A stretch of 64,000 bases of DNA from Scolanthus callimorphus (taxonomy: Eukaryota; Cnidaria; Anthozoa; Actiniaria; Edwardsiidae): NCBI GenBank assembly GCA_033964015.1, contig JAWWUD010000062.1, positions 730,001 through 794,000 on the forward strand. Direction: 5' to 3'. Below the pieces are notes generated by a model, which worked only from the letters and a program-made list of their open reading frames with translations, had not been told where the DNA came from and ran no database searches. Of the stretch, positions 22,197 through 34,600 are shown piece by piece; within the stretch, counting starts at the first letter, position 1, and each line of letters starts with the position of its first letter. The position numbers were made by a program, and so were the translations under genes.

Positions 22197-22385
22197 GGTG
22201 CAGGTGGTGGGACCGAGAGGTTCGTGAATGGCGAAATCATTTTCCATTGCTGAGAATCAGAATTTGAAGGATAAGGGAAAACTACTGATATTTGCACAGT
22301 GGAACCCCGATTTTACGACCTTCGAACTAACGATATCCCCGATTTTTTCTCGCGCGAACATTGCCCTCCTAATATGCTTAAAGGC

Positions 22386-22498
22386 CCATCACCAACCGAG
22401 AGCCTTTGCAGACTCTTAGCCAATCAGAGCACCCGAAAGACAATGGATCAATTTGAAAACAAAAGAAAACGGTGCGCAAAGGCTCCCGGTTGGTGATG
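22386..22498. mobile_element. Small foldback MITE
   Basis: CATCACCAACCGAGAGCCTT and AAGGCTCCCGGTTGGTGATG are near-perfect complements 70 bp apart. Confidence 0.5.
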
Positions 22499-22859
22499 AG
22501 TTTAAGTTCTGTGAGTAGGAAGAAAATCGCCACCAGAATTGCATTGTGAAGCCTTTTTCGTGTTCAGAAGTGTGGTTTGCGAAATCACCTCAAAACTTGA
22601 AGTTTGCGTTTATGTTTGTCAGGGAAAATCAAAACCACTTTTAGACGTCAAAATTGGTAGAGTTGTGGTTGAATATCTTGGGAATATGTTGGCAGTCAGA
22701 AACTTGTTAATTTGGTAGAAAAAAGCAAGTATATAGCATGAATACTTGACGATGCGCAAAAAAAGTAGAATTTTACAGTCAAAAAAGTCGCCTTGAATTA
22801 TCTGAAATCGGCTTGGTGAATGCCGTCTAAACTTCGTGTAGGGCTACACAAATGTGTAA

Positions 22860-23117
22860 GGAGTAAGGCTCAGTGTGTCATTTCAGAAGTTTAGATCGAA
22901 TAGCACTTCAGATGCCTGTCAATCAAAAGTGTGCTCGCCCCCGTAACGTTGCTATGGTAACTTCTATAACAATAAAAAATACATCACTACTAATTTCAAT
23001 CTTTCTCCAGTAAGTGGTCGAAGTTTGGTTTTGATAGCTATTTGCATTTCGGAGCTACAATCGCATTAAAGTCAAGTGGTCAAGCCCGAGAAAAATTGTA
23101 GGCAGCCTCCTTAACTC
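22860..23117. repeat. Dispersed repeat, copy 2 (partner at 2060-2345)
   Basis: Ends with the same AAAAATTGTAGGCAGCCTCC followed by TTAACT. In both places a G-run repeat follows downstream (1.0 kb and 0.3 kb away). Confidence 0.55.
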
Positions 23118-23429
23118 AAGCTATGAATTTCTATGGCAAACAATTATGTGGCCAAATATGTGAGATTAAAAAAATCGAATACATTTATCCATGAACCATA
23201 GACTGATAGTAGCACTGTGAAAGATTGGAAGAAAAAGTAGATAAAATAATTTTGTCCGTGGTTTGATCACTAACCTTTGCTTTTTGGCGTCGAACTGGAT
23301 GACATGGGTACCGATGGTGCATAGAAACAGGCTATAGAAACAACAAAAGATGTGTTTATGGGACATTGTGCATGCGCAAGCATAGAAAAATATTGTTATG
23401 GCCGCCTCATGAAGATCAGAAGACCTGGA

Positions 23430-23580
23430 AACACCCGGGGTGGGGGGGGGGGGGGGGGGGGGACTCCCATATTTTTTTGGTCGGGGATAATCGTCGGAAA
23501 TTTTCAGTTTCACCCCGAAAAGATACCAACCATGGCTCAAATAATTTCTTACCCTAAATGATACCATGAAAGATGGAGGC
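23430..23580. repeat. Dispersed G-run repeat, copy 2
   Basis: G-run, GACTCCCATATTTTTTTGG, TCGGGGATAATCGTCG and TTTCACCCCGAAAAGATACC, as at 3.3 kb. A further diverged inverted copy follows at 23910-23990. Confidence 0.6.
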
Positions 23581-24122
23581 CATGTGTGCCAAGTAGGCGC
23601 GAAGGAGACAGGTAACAGGTAAAACATGTCCAGCCCCAGGACAAAATTACTTGTTCTACTTTTTCTCCCAATCTTTCACAGTGCTACTATCACGTAACAG
23701 GTAAAAGATACCCGTCAATAAATTTCCGTGTTTGACTAAAATCTGCCTTCAATGTGTCTATTTTAACGTCTTCTCATCGAGTAATCTCTCTTCTTACACG
23801 GCTTTAAGGACCTCCATCATGAGACAAAACAATTTGGACACATATTTCGGCCCTAAAAGATACCGATCTCCCTAATTTTATTGAAGATCAAGATCACCCC
23901 TAAAAGAGACCAAGGCCCCGAGATTTTAACCCCTATAATATACAACGATCATCCCCGACCAAACAATATGGGAGTCCGGATCCCCCACCAGGGGAAACAC
24001 TCACATTTATTTCTACTACACCGTCACCGTCTCTTTCTTCATCGCTGTTGTCAACTGATGTTCGTAGTCGCTTGCCAAAAACTAGGTATAAGATAAACTA
24101 CATCAGTGTTTCAACTACATTA

Positions 24123-24426
24123 TACAGTGGTACTTCTATTCCTGCTCCTCGAGCATGACTTCTATTAAGCGGCCACCCTCGGCACCGAGCCAGGTGGCCG
24201 CTAAATAGAGGTTGGCCCATATAGCGACTTGTATGCGCGTGTCACAACAAAAATTTCAAAGGAATTCCTGTTGTTATCACTATTGGTCGCAACGTTTTCT
24301 GACGCCGAAATGGTATAAGTAATCATGAATAGGATTTTTTGGTAATTAAAGCATTTGGGACCGGAAGTTAGTGGCCGCGGCCGCTTAATACAGTTGACCG
24401 CTGAATAGAGGTATTAAATACAGTAC
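24123..24426. mobile_element. Degenerate relative of the CAGTCGAA/AATAGAGGT transposons
   Basis: TACAGTGGTACTTCTATT at the left, then AAGCGGCCACCCTCGG and GGTGGCCGCTAAATAGAGGT, and GACCGCTGAATAGAGGTATT at the right. Same vocabulary as the 32.1-kb element, but the terminal match is poor. Confidence 0.4.
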
Positions 24427-24667
24427 TTGAGTGACAAATACATTGGGACTTTTAAAAGTGTCTGCTTAAAGAAGTTACCACTGTTAGTATACACTTTACT
24501 GCGCTTTTTCGCCTTCCTATGGAACTCTCTAAGGCGCAAACTTGGTATTGGATAAGCTTGATATTGGCGATCGTCTGGTGGTTGACTGAAGCCCGCGTTT
24601 TGAAGCGCAGAAAAGGGTGCCATGTTATAGTGGGCCATAATTAATTTAGCCATAACTGAGTTACTAT

Positions 24668-24888
24668 TATTTTTGATGGGGAGGTAGCAGTTTTTTTGGG
24701 TACAGGGATTTTTCTCGGCCTAGATCAATGTAGGACTTAATTTTCACGATAGTCTCAGTTTTTTTTTCTGCGTCAGAAGCGTGCAATATTTGTTTTTTCT
24801 TCGTCAAGAGCGTGCATAATTTTTTCTTTTTTTTGGGGGGGGGGGGATTCCTGCTACCGCCATCAAATATCAAATGGTCCATCCCTAA
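24668..24888. mobile_element. Inverted-repeat element, same family, member 2 (left end lost)
   Basis: Right end TATCAAATGGTCCATCCCT as in the 5.9-kb member. Inner arms GATGGGGAGGTAGCAG and CTGCTACCGCCATC still pair, but the terminal part of the left arm is missing. Confidence 0.5.
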
Positions 24889-25379
24889 CACAGTGATTCT
24901 GATCTGAGTTCTTATACCTCCTACGTTTCAAAGGTAGTATAACAGATATTTGTTTTTAGGAGGTATGAAGGGATTTATTATTGTTATTACCATTTTTTCA
25001 AGCATTAGTTTTTGGAATGAAATGAAACAACGTTGATTTGTAATTGGAAGATTAATTAAATGGCACATCATCATAAATAAACTAACAGTCAAGTTAGGAT
25101 TCGAGTTTGGATTTGAGTGAGGATTCAAGTTAGGATTCCAGCCGTTGGATTCCAGTTACAGTCGCGTTTATCAAAGACGGAATAACCTAATTTCATTTCA
25201 TTACCTCAGTTTGCTTAGTCCCAAGGGTGACATCTTAATAAATGGGAAAATTATCAGAAACTGTTGGCTGAAATGACCTTTATAGCGGAACTCCCCGTGC
25301 CGAAGGCACGGAGTGGAGCCCCATACGTATCATTCAACGTCACATGAGAAAGCAACCCATCCAAGCCAAAACGATACGT

Positions 25380-25620
25380 TCAGCGGCTTACGAAAACATC
25401 GCGGGCTCTTATTTACGCATGCGCACTTGCGTTTTTTGGCGACCCGTGTACACAGCCAATCACAGTCCGTCTTGGATCACTGAGCGCGCGCGTCATTTTG
25501 TCCTCCAGCACAGCGCCGCGGGCATGCAGAGGACACGGACCGGAAGTCGCTCCTTCATTTTCCCGCCGAAAAAACTCACAAAACGCGCGCCGGCGTCGGC
25601 TCACTCGAGTTCATAATTTT
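25380..25620. promoter_or_regulatory. CpG-dense patch, possible promoter
   Basis: Locally rich in CG (GCGCGCGCG, CCGCGGGC, CACGGACCGGAAG, CGCGCGCCGGCG) in an otherwise CpG-poor stretch. ACCGGAAG is an ETS-type word. About 430 bp downstream, at 26068 on the plus strand, ATGACGGAG opens a 16-codon stretch ending at a GTAAGC donor, which could be a first exon; no following exon was found. Confidence 0.2.
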
Positions 25621-27192
25621 TGTTGAGTCAAACTGAGACAAACTCGTGGGTGCGAACCACGCCAAATTTGCTCAAAAGAATTCTCTAATGATTGTCAAAA
25701 TACTTCGGATTCGATTCCTTCGCCGAAATTTCATAATGTTGTTAAGTCATTTTGGAGAAACTATGAGGGAGTTGCAAAAGATTCAAAGGCTAGATTGCAG
25801 AATACCCGGCCCTCGGCGAAGCAAGACTTCGGCGTTCTAGTGAAGTAAAACAACAGTTTCTTTCGTAAAAGCTGCAAACGACGTGTTCTTCGAATATTCA
25901 TATGAGATCTACGAACAGGGAGCCAGAACTGGATTGAACAGGATTGACAATAACAGAAAATTGCAATGGTTTTAGCCGAATAATATATTTAGGAAATTTG
26001 GCTTTGTGCAAAAGCTTGCCAAGTAAGAATGAATTCAACTCAACATGACGGAGACTTTCGGAGGAAAGAAACGACTTCACTATCAGTTATCGGTAAGCAC
26101 AAAGCTTGAAATTGCTTCTTATGCTAACTATATTTTTAGCTTCCAAGTTATTGCATTCCTGATGAGAAAATTCTGACTTTACATTTACGTTTTGCTGCTT
26201 TAGTTGGCTCCCTCGAGGTTTCTTTTTCTCCGGCTAAACTCGAATTATAGTTTTGAGTAATCTTTACTGACATTCTAGTCTTGATTTTCCTTTGTCACAT
26301 GTTAGATTTAGTTAGTACAATGAGACAAATACTATGTCAAGTATTCTTTGTTGTGAATTTCGCTGAAAATCTTATTTTTCATTTTTATTTCAAGGAGATT
26401 ATCTTTTGTCGGTCGTGAACTGCGACTTGTTAGCATATCAGAACGCGCTAATACTATCATTGCCATATAATGGTAACATGAATTTTCTTGATTTAAACTG
26501 TAAAGGTGAGCTCCCTGTGAGTAAGACGTGGGGTATGTGTGATTGGAGTTCCGCTTTTAGGCATTGCCTAAATCTATATATTCTAATGATCTTTGAACCA
26601 TATAAAAGGCTCGCCGGAAAAAGCACAATCGAACCAAGTTTAACCACACCAATTTACCTCATAACAGTTTCCCAACCGCCCAAAGAGAGGGGAAACGGAA
26701 AACGAGGCCATAATAATCGAATTGCCGAAAACCGCGCGAGAGTAACCTTTTTTTTAAATAGTTGTATTCGCAAAAAATATATATATATACAGTGGCGGAT
26801 CCAGGATTTTTCAAAGGGGGGATCCGTTTTTTCACTTTTCCCAAGATGCAACAGTATGATTACGTAGTTACCCGCGCACGGTCTGGTTACTGGCATGTTT
26901 ATTTTGGATATTAAGGTAATTATGACTGGAAGAGTTACGTGACTTACTGCGTGTCAACATGTGTCAAGAGGGTTTTGGCTATGGTAGGCATATCTTGAGC
27001 CTTCCTTAAAAAAAACGGAAAACAAAAGAACAGGCGAGCGGCTACTCAAACTCGAATGGGCACTTCCAGAAAATAAAGGGCGGCATTTGGAAATTCCGAT
27101 GGGATGGGGGGAGTTTAAGAGCTCGGAATTATGATTGCAAGGGGGTTTTCGAAGCTGGATTTCTTTAACCTGCCCGGAATTCTATATGCATG

Positions 27193-27211
27193 GGGGGGGG
27201 GGGGGGGGGGT
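27193..27211. repeat. Poly-G run
   Basis: About 18-19 consecutive G after TGCAT, near a second TGCATGGGGGG. Confidence 0.75.
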
Positions 27212-27314
27212 AAACCATTTTGGAAATTCTGGATGCATGGGGGGGTCAAAAACTAGTGCCGCCCGTGGGGAGGGTACCTTTATTTTCTGGAATTGCCCAA
27301 TCCCAGTGGATTCC

Positions 27315-27398
27315 TAACTCGAATCCTAACTTGAATCCCAACTCGAATCCTAACTCGAGTCCTAACTCGAATCCTAACTCGAATCCCCAACTCGAAAG
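27315..27398. repeat. 12-bp minisatellite TAACTCGAATCC
   Basis: Seven imperfect units. The complementary unit (GGATTCGAGTTA-type) occurs about four times at 25090-25140. Confidence 0.75.
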
Positions 27399-27603
27399 AT
27401 AGGTACCCTCTAATAGACACTGCGTCCCTCAAACAAACCTTTTTTCACAATGTTTTTTTTGGCGTAGATCTGTTCTTCCTCCTGTTTGAAGGTTCAAAAG
27501 TACAACTATGAGTTTGACCATTAATGAGACAACGCATCGGGCTGCTCGATCTGGAAGTACCATAGCTTTAGATCCAATTAAGCTGTGGTTTCAACAAGGG
27601 ATA

Positions 27604-27855
27604 GAGCGGTTTTCACATGACTGTCGTGAAAACAATTGCAATTGAGCAATCACTAGCCAATCAGAATCGAGAGAAATCACCACTTGCTCCTAAATGGCTT
27701 TTTTCTCAGCCAATCACAAGCTGAAGCAGTTACTAAGTAATTACACAATTGTATTTACTACAGAATTTGATTGGCTGAGAAAAGCGAGTAGCCAATGAGA
27801 ACGCAAAGCAATCACAATTACATAACAAGTGTTGACAGTCATGTGAAATCCGCTC
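27604..27855. mobile_element. MITE, TA target duplication, GAGCGGTTTTCRYATGA family, member 1
   Basis: Ends GAGCGGTTTTCACATGACTG and CAGTCATGTGAAATCCGCTC, flanked by TA on both sides. Interior contains several GCCAATCA-like words. Confidence 0.6.
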
Positions 27856-27918
27856 TAAGAGCGAGCACACGATTTGCCGTGGTAATTGGAAACCGCAACT
27901 AAAATAACTGAAATAGAC

Positions 27919-28101
27919 TAAGGGGCCGACCATTATACTTTTTTTTGGGGGGGGTGGGGGGCTTTTTGTCAGTGCAATAATTTTTATACTGTTATGCGGT
28001 GAGAATTTTTTTTTCCAATAAGAAAGAAGAGATTTAGTCACCATTTTGCTGTGCAGAAAAAAGCCCCCCCTCCCCCTCAAGAGTTAAATGGACGGCCGCT
28101 A
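27919..28101. mobile_element. Inverted-repeat element, related family, member 3
   Basis: Left AGGGGCCGACCATTATACTT followed by a G-rich tract and GGGCTTTTT; right AAAAAAGCCCCCCC...AAATGGACGGCCGCTAA. Imperfect arms of about 45 bp. Confidence 0.45.
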
Positions 28102-28489
28102 ACTTGTTCTTTGTCAAAATTTCTTTGGTTGTACCCCGGATGAATAAGATTATTAACCAATAGGTTTCTGTAATGGGCCCTCCACTACATGATTTCGTGC
28201 TTGATAGTTCAACGAGAACACGGGTGATAAAAACCACGGATCTAAACACTAAATTTAATTTCGGTTGCGAGACTAGCAGTCTCATCGGTGCATGCCATGG
28301 ACTACCTACAGCGCGTTCAAAATTATTCATTACGAGTTCAATCAGAGATTTCGGGTTAGCTCCATATTGGCCCTGCACTGTCAACACAAAAGTTAAAAGA
28401 AGCATTTTTTTTCCGTTAACCCATGATCCTTTCAAATGACGCACCACCAAGCTTGCAGTCAGACGGAGCTTTCAAATACTATTGTGTAC

Positions 28490-28660
28490 CTGCTGTAACA
28501 CATAATCCGAGAGGTCATCATCACCATCATCATCATCATCGCTTAAATCTGTTAAACTTTCTGGCTCGTACACTGTCGATAATGATTCAGCTGTAGAATG
28601 GGATTCCTCGTCGTCTGAAGGAAAGTTGTATAAACGCGATTTCTTGCATTGTCTCGTGTG
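28490..28660 (-). CDS. Acidic exon B (171 bp)
   Basis: Acceptor CCCTTTCCAG, donor CAGCAG followed by GTACAC. 57 codons in phase 0: H-T-R-Q-C-K-K-S-R-L-Y-N-F, then Ser/Glu-rich sequence and an Asp run (DDDDDGDDD). It ends in phase 0, while the zinc-finger exon at 21849 needs phase 1, so if the two belong together at least one more exon of length 3n+1 lies between them. Confidence 0.5.
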
Positions 28661-31600
28661 CTGGAAAGGGAATATTATTATAATGAAGTGTACGCTTTTA
28701 ACCAGGGCAGGCTGGAGTAATAATGCATTTGGGAGAAGGCCATTCGTTTTCACAACCATACGGGAGGGTATCCTCTATATTTCGTCATGAAGTTGGTTCT
28801 CTGGTTATTCTTTCGGAATACTTGGGAGCATGTCCAGACCCCGTAGAAAGATATGCTTTCTCTCTTTCCTGTGCGTCGTTGGGCTTGAAAATCCCATTTT
28901 TTTCCGGGCAGCACTGATTATAACGTCTTATATATAACTTAATTGATACAGACAGATCTTTGCCTGGTATTCAGGTCAGAGCTCTGCCCTATATAGTCAG
29001 TCTTTTAAGAAATCCAAAGAAAAAGTGCAAGGTACCGCATATCTATTTATAAAAGGTCTACTTCGGGATGCTGACAATGGATATCAGTACTCTGGTACTG
29101 GCTATATGCTACGACGCGATGAATTTCCATGTGGGAGAGAGGTTGTCAGCATCTACATTTCTGTGCATGCCCAGTTACGTCATTATACACATGCGCAGTA
29201 CATCATTTGATCAAATTGATATCTTTTCAACTCAATATTTACCCAGAGCCCGTCATCTTTTGGCCAGCGGCAAGATTCAGGGCTCTGGGGGAATCCGATT
29301 TGTGAGCATGCGTGGTAGGTCAAAAACGTAACGAACTTTCATACAACGTTCAAACCGGAAACCCAGAATCTAGGTTTTAAAAAAATCGATTCCCCCAGAG
29401 CCCTGAATCTTGCCACTGGCCAAAAGACGACGGGCTCTGGGTACGAGATTGTTTTCAACTCTGTTCAAGAATATTTTCGTGGGACAGAATTCGCGTCTGT
29501 GATGTATCGGGTCTACAAACCCCTGATGCAGCACAACCGGTCAATCTGTAAACTATACTTAAAGCACCATGGCATTTCACGCTAAAGCCTGGTGCACACT
29601 AGCGACATAATGACATAAGGACGTTATGTTGCAACGAAAAAAGTACGGGAAAATAATTGAAACAATATTTTCCATGGATCTTCATTTATAGATTACTTCA
29701 CCAAAGCAATCTTATGTTATTTTTGACGACTTCAACTTCTTGAAACCACTAAATTTTGTTCGCGTGACATTTTTCTTATGTCGTTATGTCGCAAGTGTGC
29801 ACCAGGCTTAAAACAAAAACCGCCCTTAATAACGCAGCTTTGTATTCACTTAATTTTCCAATTACATTCAGCTTAAAGATACAGGTATTCCTAAAGTATG
29901 TTGTATGCGGTTCAGGCAAGCAAGTACAAAATGTAGGCTGAAGTGAAAATGTGCAATCCCAGTGTGGTACTAAGCAATATGCCCTAGTATTTTAGCATCT
30001 CTGACCCGCATGTGACTCGAACCCAGGATGATCAATTCCGGTGTTGTAGGACCGAGTCACATGGGCTTACACATTTAGCACTTCAGTTTACTACAGTTCC
30101 TTCCAAACATATTCCTAACGCACCTTTTCCCTCTGTTGCAGTGCAGAGAAAGTGCCAACTTCTTCTTCATTCTCCTCATCAGATCCATATATAACATCAT
30201 CTATAATAAAGCAATTTAAAGAAAGATGTGTGAGCTTCATTATTAAAAAATTCTGTAAAAAAGGTTTTACCTAAAACGGGCAGGGGAGATTGAATAACAA
30301 AAGGTGCTGGTTTCACACTCTACCATAGGCCCAGTAATAAATTATTATAGCCAATGGCCATAAAAAAGATATCCAAGAGGTGGACTGAAAAACTTCCATT
30401 CATTCTGGCAAGGATGTTGTTGGCGACTTCCGTCACACTTTTTCTGTATAAGGACTGACAAGCTAGTAAAGAACTTAAAAGTTATTTACAAAATATACAA
30501 CAATCTGTTGGCATAGACATTTTTTAGCCATGTTAACATCTAATTTGACTGGACTAGTATAGTATGTTATGTAAACATCATACTTACCTGCTCCTGGTGC
30601 TTGTGATACTCCATTCGTGTTCCCTCCAGCAGACAAGCTACTTCCCCATGCTGCTCCACCGGATGAGTTATTCCTTTTTGCCTCTTCACCGGACAAGCTT
30701 CTTCCCTTCGCCGCTCCACCTGATGAGCTACTTCCCTTTGCCACGCCACCGGACCAGCTTCTTTCCTTTACGGCCTTGCCGGACGAGCTACTTCCCTTCG
30801 CTGCTCCATTGGAAGAGGTACTCCCCTTCGCTGCTCCACCGGATGATCTAATTCTCTTCGCTGTTCCACCGGATGACCTACTTCTCTTCGCTGCTCCGCT
30901 GGAAGAGGTACTTCCCTTCGTTGTACCACCGGATGAGCTACTTCCCTTCACTGCTCCACTGGATGTGCTACTTCCCTTCGCTGTTCCACCGGATGAGCTA
31001 CTTCCCTTCGCTGCTCCACGGAAAGAGCTACTTTCCTTCGCTGCTCCACCCGATGAGCTACTCCCCTTCGCTGTTCCACCGGATGAGCTACTTCCCTTCG
31101 CTGCTCCACTGGAAGAGGTACTTTCCTTCGCTGTACCACCGGATGAGCTACTTCCCTTCGCTGCTCCACTGGAAGAGTTACTTCCCTTCGCTGTACCACC
31201 GGATGAGCTACTCCCCTTCACTGCTCCACTGGATGAGCTACTTCCCTTCGCTGCTCCACCGAATGAGCTACTTTCCTTCGCTGCTCCGCTGGAAGAGGTA
31301 CTTCCCTTCGCTGTTCCACCGGATGAGCTACTTCCCTTCGCTGCTCCACTGGAAGAGGTACTTCCCTTCGCTGTACCACCGGATGAGCTACTCCCCTTCA
31401 CTGCTCCACTGGATGAGCTACTTCCCTTCGCTGCTCCACCGAATGAGCTACTTTCCTTCGCTGCTCCGCTGGAAGAGGTACTTCCCTTAGCTGTTCCACC
31501 GGATGAGCTACTTCCCTTCGCTGCTCCGCTGGAAGAGGTACTTCCCTTCGCTGTTCCACCGGATGAGCTACTTCCCTTCGCTGCTCCACTGGAAGAGGTA

Positions 31601-34600
31601 CTTCCCTTCGCTGTACCACCGGATGAGCTACTCCCCTTCACTGCTCCACTGGATGAGCTACTTCCCTTCGCTGCTCCACCGAATGAGCTACTTTCCTTCG
31701 CTGCTCCGCTGGAAGAGGTACTTTCCTTCGCTGTTCCACCGGATGAGCTACTTCCCTTCGCTGCTCCGCTGGAAGAGGTACTTCCCTTCGCTGTTCCACC
31801 GGATGAGCTACTTCCCTTCGCTGCTCCACCGAATGAGCTACCTCTCTCTGCTGCTCCACTAGACGAGCTATCTCCCCTGCTGCTCTCCCTGATGAGCCAA
31901 CCGACGATCCAGTTTCTGCTGCTCCACTACATGTACGTGCCGCGCCACCAGCTCCAGTAAGCACAGACTTTCCTAGTTACAAATGAAAAATCTTAATGGT
32001 ATTGATTTTTTTCTCAAATGGCATGATCCTAAATATATACATATCTGAAAGTTTGCTGCAATAACAATGTTGCAAATTTTTCATGTGAACATCTCATTTG
32101 ACCGGACTACAGTCGAAACTCTACTTAAGCGGTCACCCTTGGGACTTTGCTAGGTCTGACCACTTAATAGAGGTTGACCGCTTAATAGTGGTTTGCCATT
32201 TTTGCCAACAAAACATTTTCTCAAAACAAATGTAATATCGCTTTCGTGAAAATACATGTACATTTGTCTGTACATTTCCTTTCAGTTTAATTATCAGCAC
32301 GTATTTTTACTATAAATTAGTTGCAATGGTGAACTGTTTTAAGAAATACGACATGCTATGCTTGTCGTCATGTGGCCAAACAGGCAAAGGTGACTGTTTA
32401 ATAGAGGTAAAATACAATGGAATTGGTCTATTAGGACCTTCATATTGGTGATCGCATCCGATGAGGTGACTGCTTGATAGAGTTTACATTTACAGTAAAT
32501 ATTGAGAAGAAAAATTCGGGACTTTGATAGATGACCGCTAAATAGAGGGTGCCCGTTAATAGAGGGCCGCTTAGAGCGGTTTTCGTATGACTGTCAAAGT
32601 ATGGTGCCTTGCCGCGACGTAATTGTGCCGCGCTGTAAGAATGCAATTTCATTGGCTTCTGGCATAAGACTGTTCACTTTGTGCCATGATAACGCAATCT
32701 TATTGGTCCTCTGTGCCTTGCCGTGGTCATTCCGCACCGTGTCACGGCAACGCAAAATCATTGGTTCTCCATCGTTGTACCGTGCCACGGCAAATCGATA
32801 TGATTGGTTCTAACTGGTTACTTGCCTTGACCATGCATTGCCCGTGCTGTGACCATGCCGTGACCTTGCCGCAAAATTTTCACACTCGTACGAAAACCGC
32901 TCTAATAGAGGTTCGACTGTAGTGTTGTTACGTAAACATCATACTTACGAACTCCCGGTGCTGCTGATCCTCCGTTCATGTTTCCTTTACTGGATGGGCT
33001 AGTTCCCTTCGCCACTCCGCCAGACGAGCTACTTTTCTTTGCCGCTCCACCAGGCAAGCTACCTCCCTCACTGCTCCCCCTGATGAGCCACCTGAGGATC
33101 CAGTTGCCACTACTTCACTAGATGCCGCTGAACCAGCTCCAGAAAGGATAGACTTTCCTAATTAGAAATGAAAAAAAATGTTATTGAAATTTTTCTGGAA
33201 TAGTATGATCCTGTCATTGTAGATCCTACTTATCTACATCTCTGACAGTTTTCTTTAATAACTTCCAATGTTCCATTTTTTCCATGTTAACATTTAATTT
33301 GACCGGATTAGTATGTTGCATAAACATCATCCTTACCAACTCCTGGTGCTGGTGATCCTCTATTTGTGTTTCCTTCACCGGACAAGCTACTTCCTTTCGC
33401 TGCTCCACTGGATGAGCTACTTCCCTTCGCTGCCTCCGCTGATGAGCTATCTGACAATTCAGTTGCCACCACTCCACTAGATGCTTGGCCACCAGCTCCA
33501 GAAAGAATAGACTTTCCTGTTAGAAATGAAAAATCTTTATTGTATTGGATTTTTTCTCGCATGGTATGATCCTGCATATCTACATCTCTGAAAGTTTGCT
33601 GCAATAACTTCCAATGTAGCAAACTTTCCATGTGAACATCTTATTTGAATGTCACAGTTTTCTTCAATAACTTTCAATGTTGCATTTTTTCCATGTTAAC
33701 ATTTTCTTGACTGGATTAGTATCATGTTACATAAACATCATCCTTACCAACTCCTGGTGCTGGAGATCCTCTATTTGTGTTTCCTTCACAAGATGAGCTA
33801 ATTCCCTTCGCCATGCTACCTCCCTTCCCTGCTTCGCCAGACGAGCTACTTTTCTTTGCTGCTCCACCAGGCAAGCTACCTCCCCTCACTGCTCCCCCTG
33901 ATGAGCCACCTGAGGATCCAGTTGCCACTACTTCACTAGATGCCGCTGAACCAGCTCCAGAAAGAATAGACTTTCCTGTTAGAAATGAAAAATCTTTATG
34001 GTATTGAATTTTTTCTCGCATGGTATGATCCTACATATCTACATCTCTGAAAGTTTGCTGCAAACATTTCCAAATGTAGCAAACTTTCCATGTGAACATC
34101 TAATTTGACTGGACTAGTGTTGTTATGTAAATATCATACTTACGAACTCCTGGTGCTGCTGATCCTCCGTTCATGTTTCCTTCACTGGATGGGCTACTCC
34201 CGTTCGCCACTCCGCCAGACGAGCTACTTCTCTTTGCCGCTCTACCAGACAAGCTACCTTTCCCCGCTGTTAGAAGTGAAAAATCTTAATGTTATTGAAA
34301 TGTTTCTGGAATAGCATGATCCTGTCATTGTAGATCCTACTTATCTACATCTCTGACAGTTTTCTTTAATAACTTCCAATGTTCCATTTTTTCCATGTTA
34401 ACATTTAATTTGACCGGATTAGTATGTTGCATAAACATCATCCTTACCAACTCCTGGTGCTGGTGATCCTCTATTTGTGTTTCCTTCACCGGACAAGCTA
34501 CTTCCTTTCGCTGCTCCACTGGATGAGCTACTTCCCTTCGCTGCCTCCGCTGATGAGCTATCTGACAATTCAGTTGCCACCACTCCACTAGATGCTTGGC

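Larger units (their letters stand above)
22500..28489. other. Region between acidic exon B and the zinc-finger exon
   Basis: Six kilobases of dispersed repeats, transposons and the CpG-dense patch. If the array and the recombinase-like core are one gene, this is an intron with at least one unrecognised exon of length 3n+1. Confidence 0.4.

Noticed and set aside
28034..28450. 138-codon minus-strand frame next to acidic exon B
   Set aside because: Overlaps a transposon at its 3' end, has no clean donor, and no family was recognised.
30005..30085. tRNA or tRNA-derived SINE (GGGTTCGAGTC box-B-like word, minus strand)
   Set aside because: No acceptor stem or convincing A box. The GTGACTCG / CGAGTCACAT inverted pair suggests a small palindrome instead.
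30617..31960. 447-codon plus-strand frame (P-P-D-E-L-L-P-F-A type)
   Set aside because: Antisense of a 60-bp tandem repeat. Splice sites and the neighbouring acidic exons support the minus strand.
31638..31964. Alternative minus-strand frame V-E-Q-R-R-E-V in the giant exon
   Set aside because: It continues the exon's starting frame, but the sister exons show that the Ser/Gly frame is ancestral; a one-base loss near 31880 created the switch.
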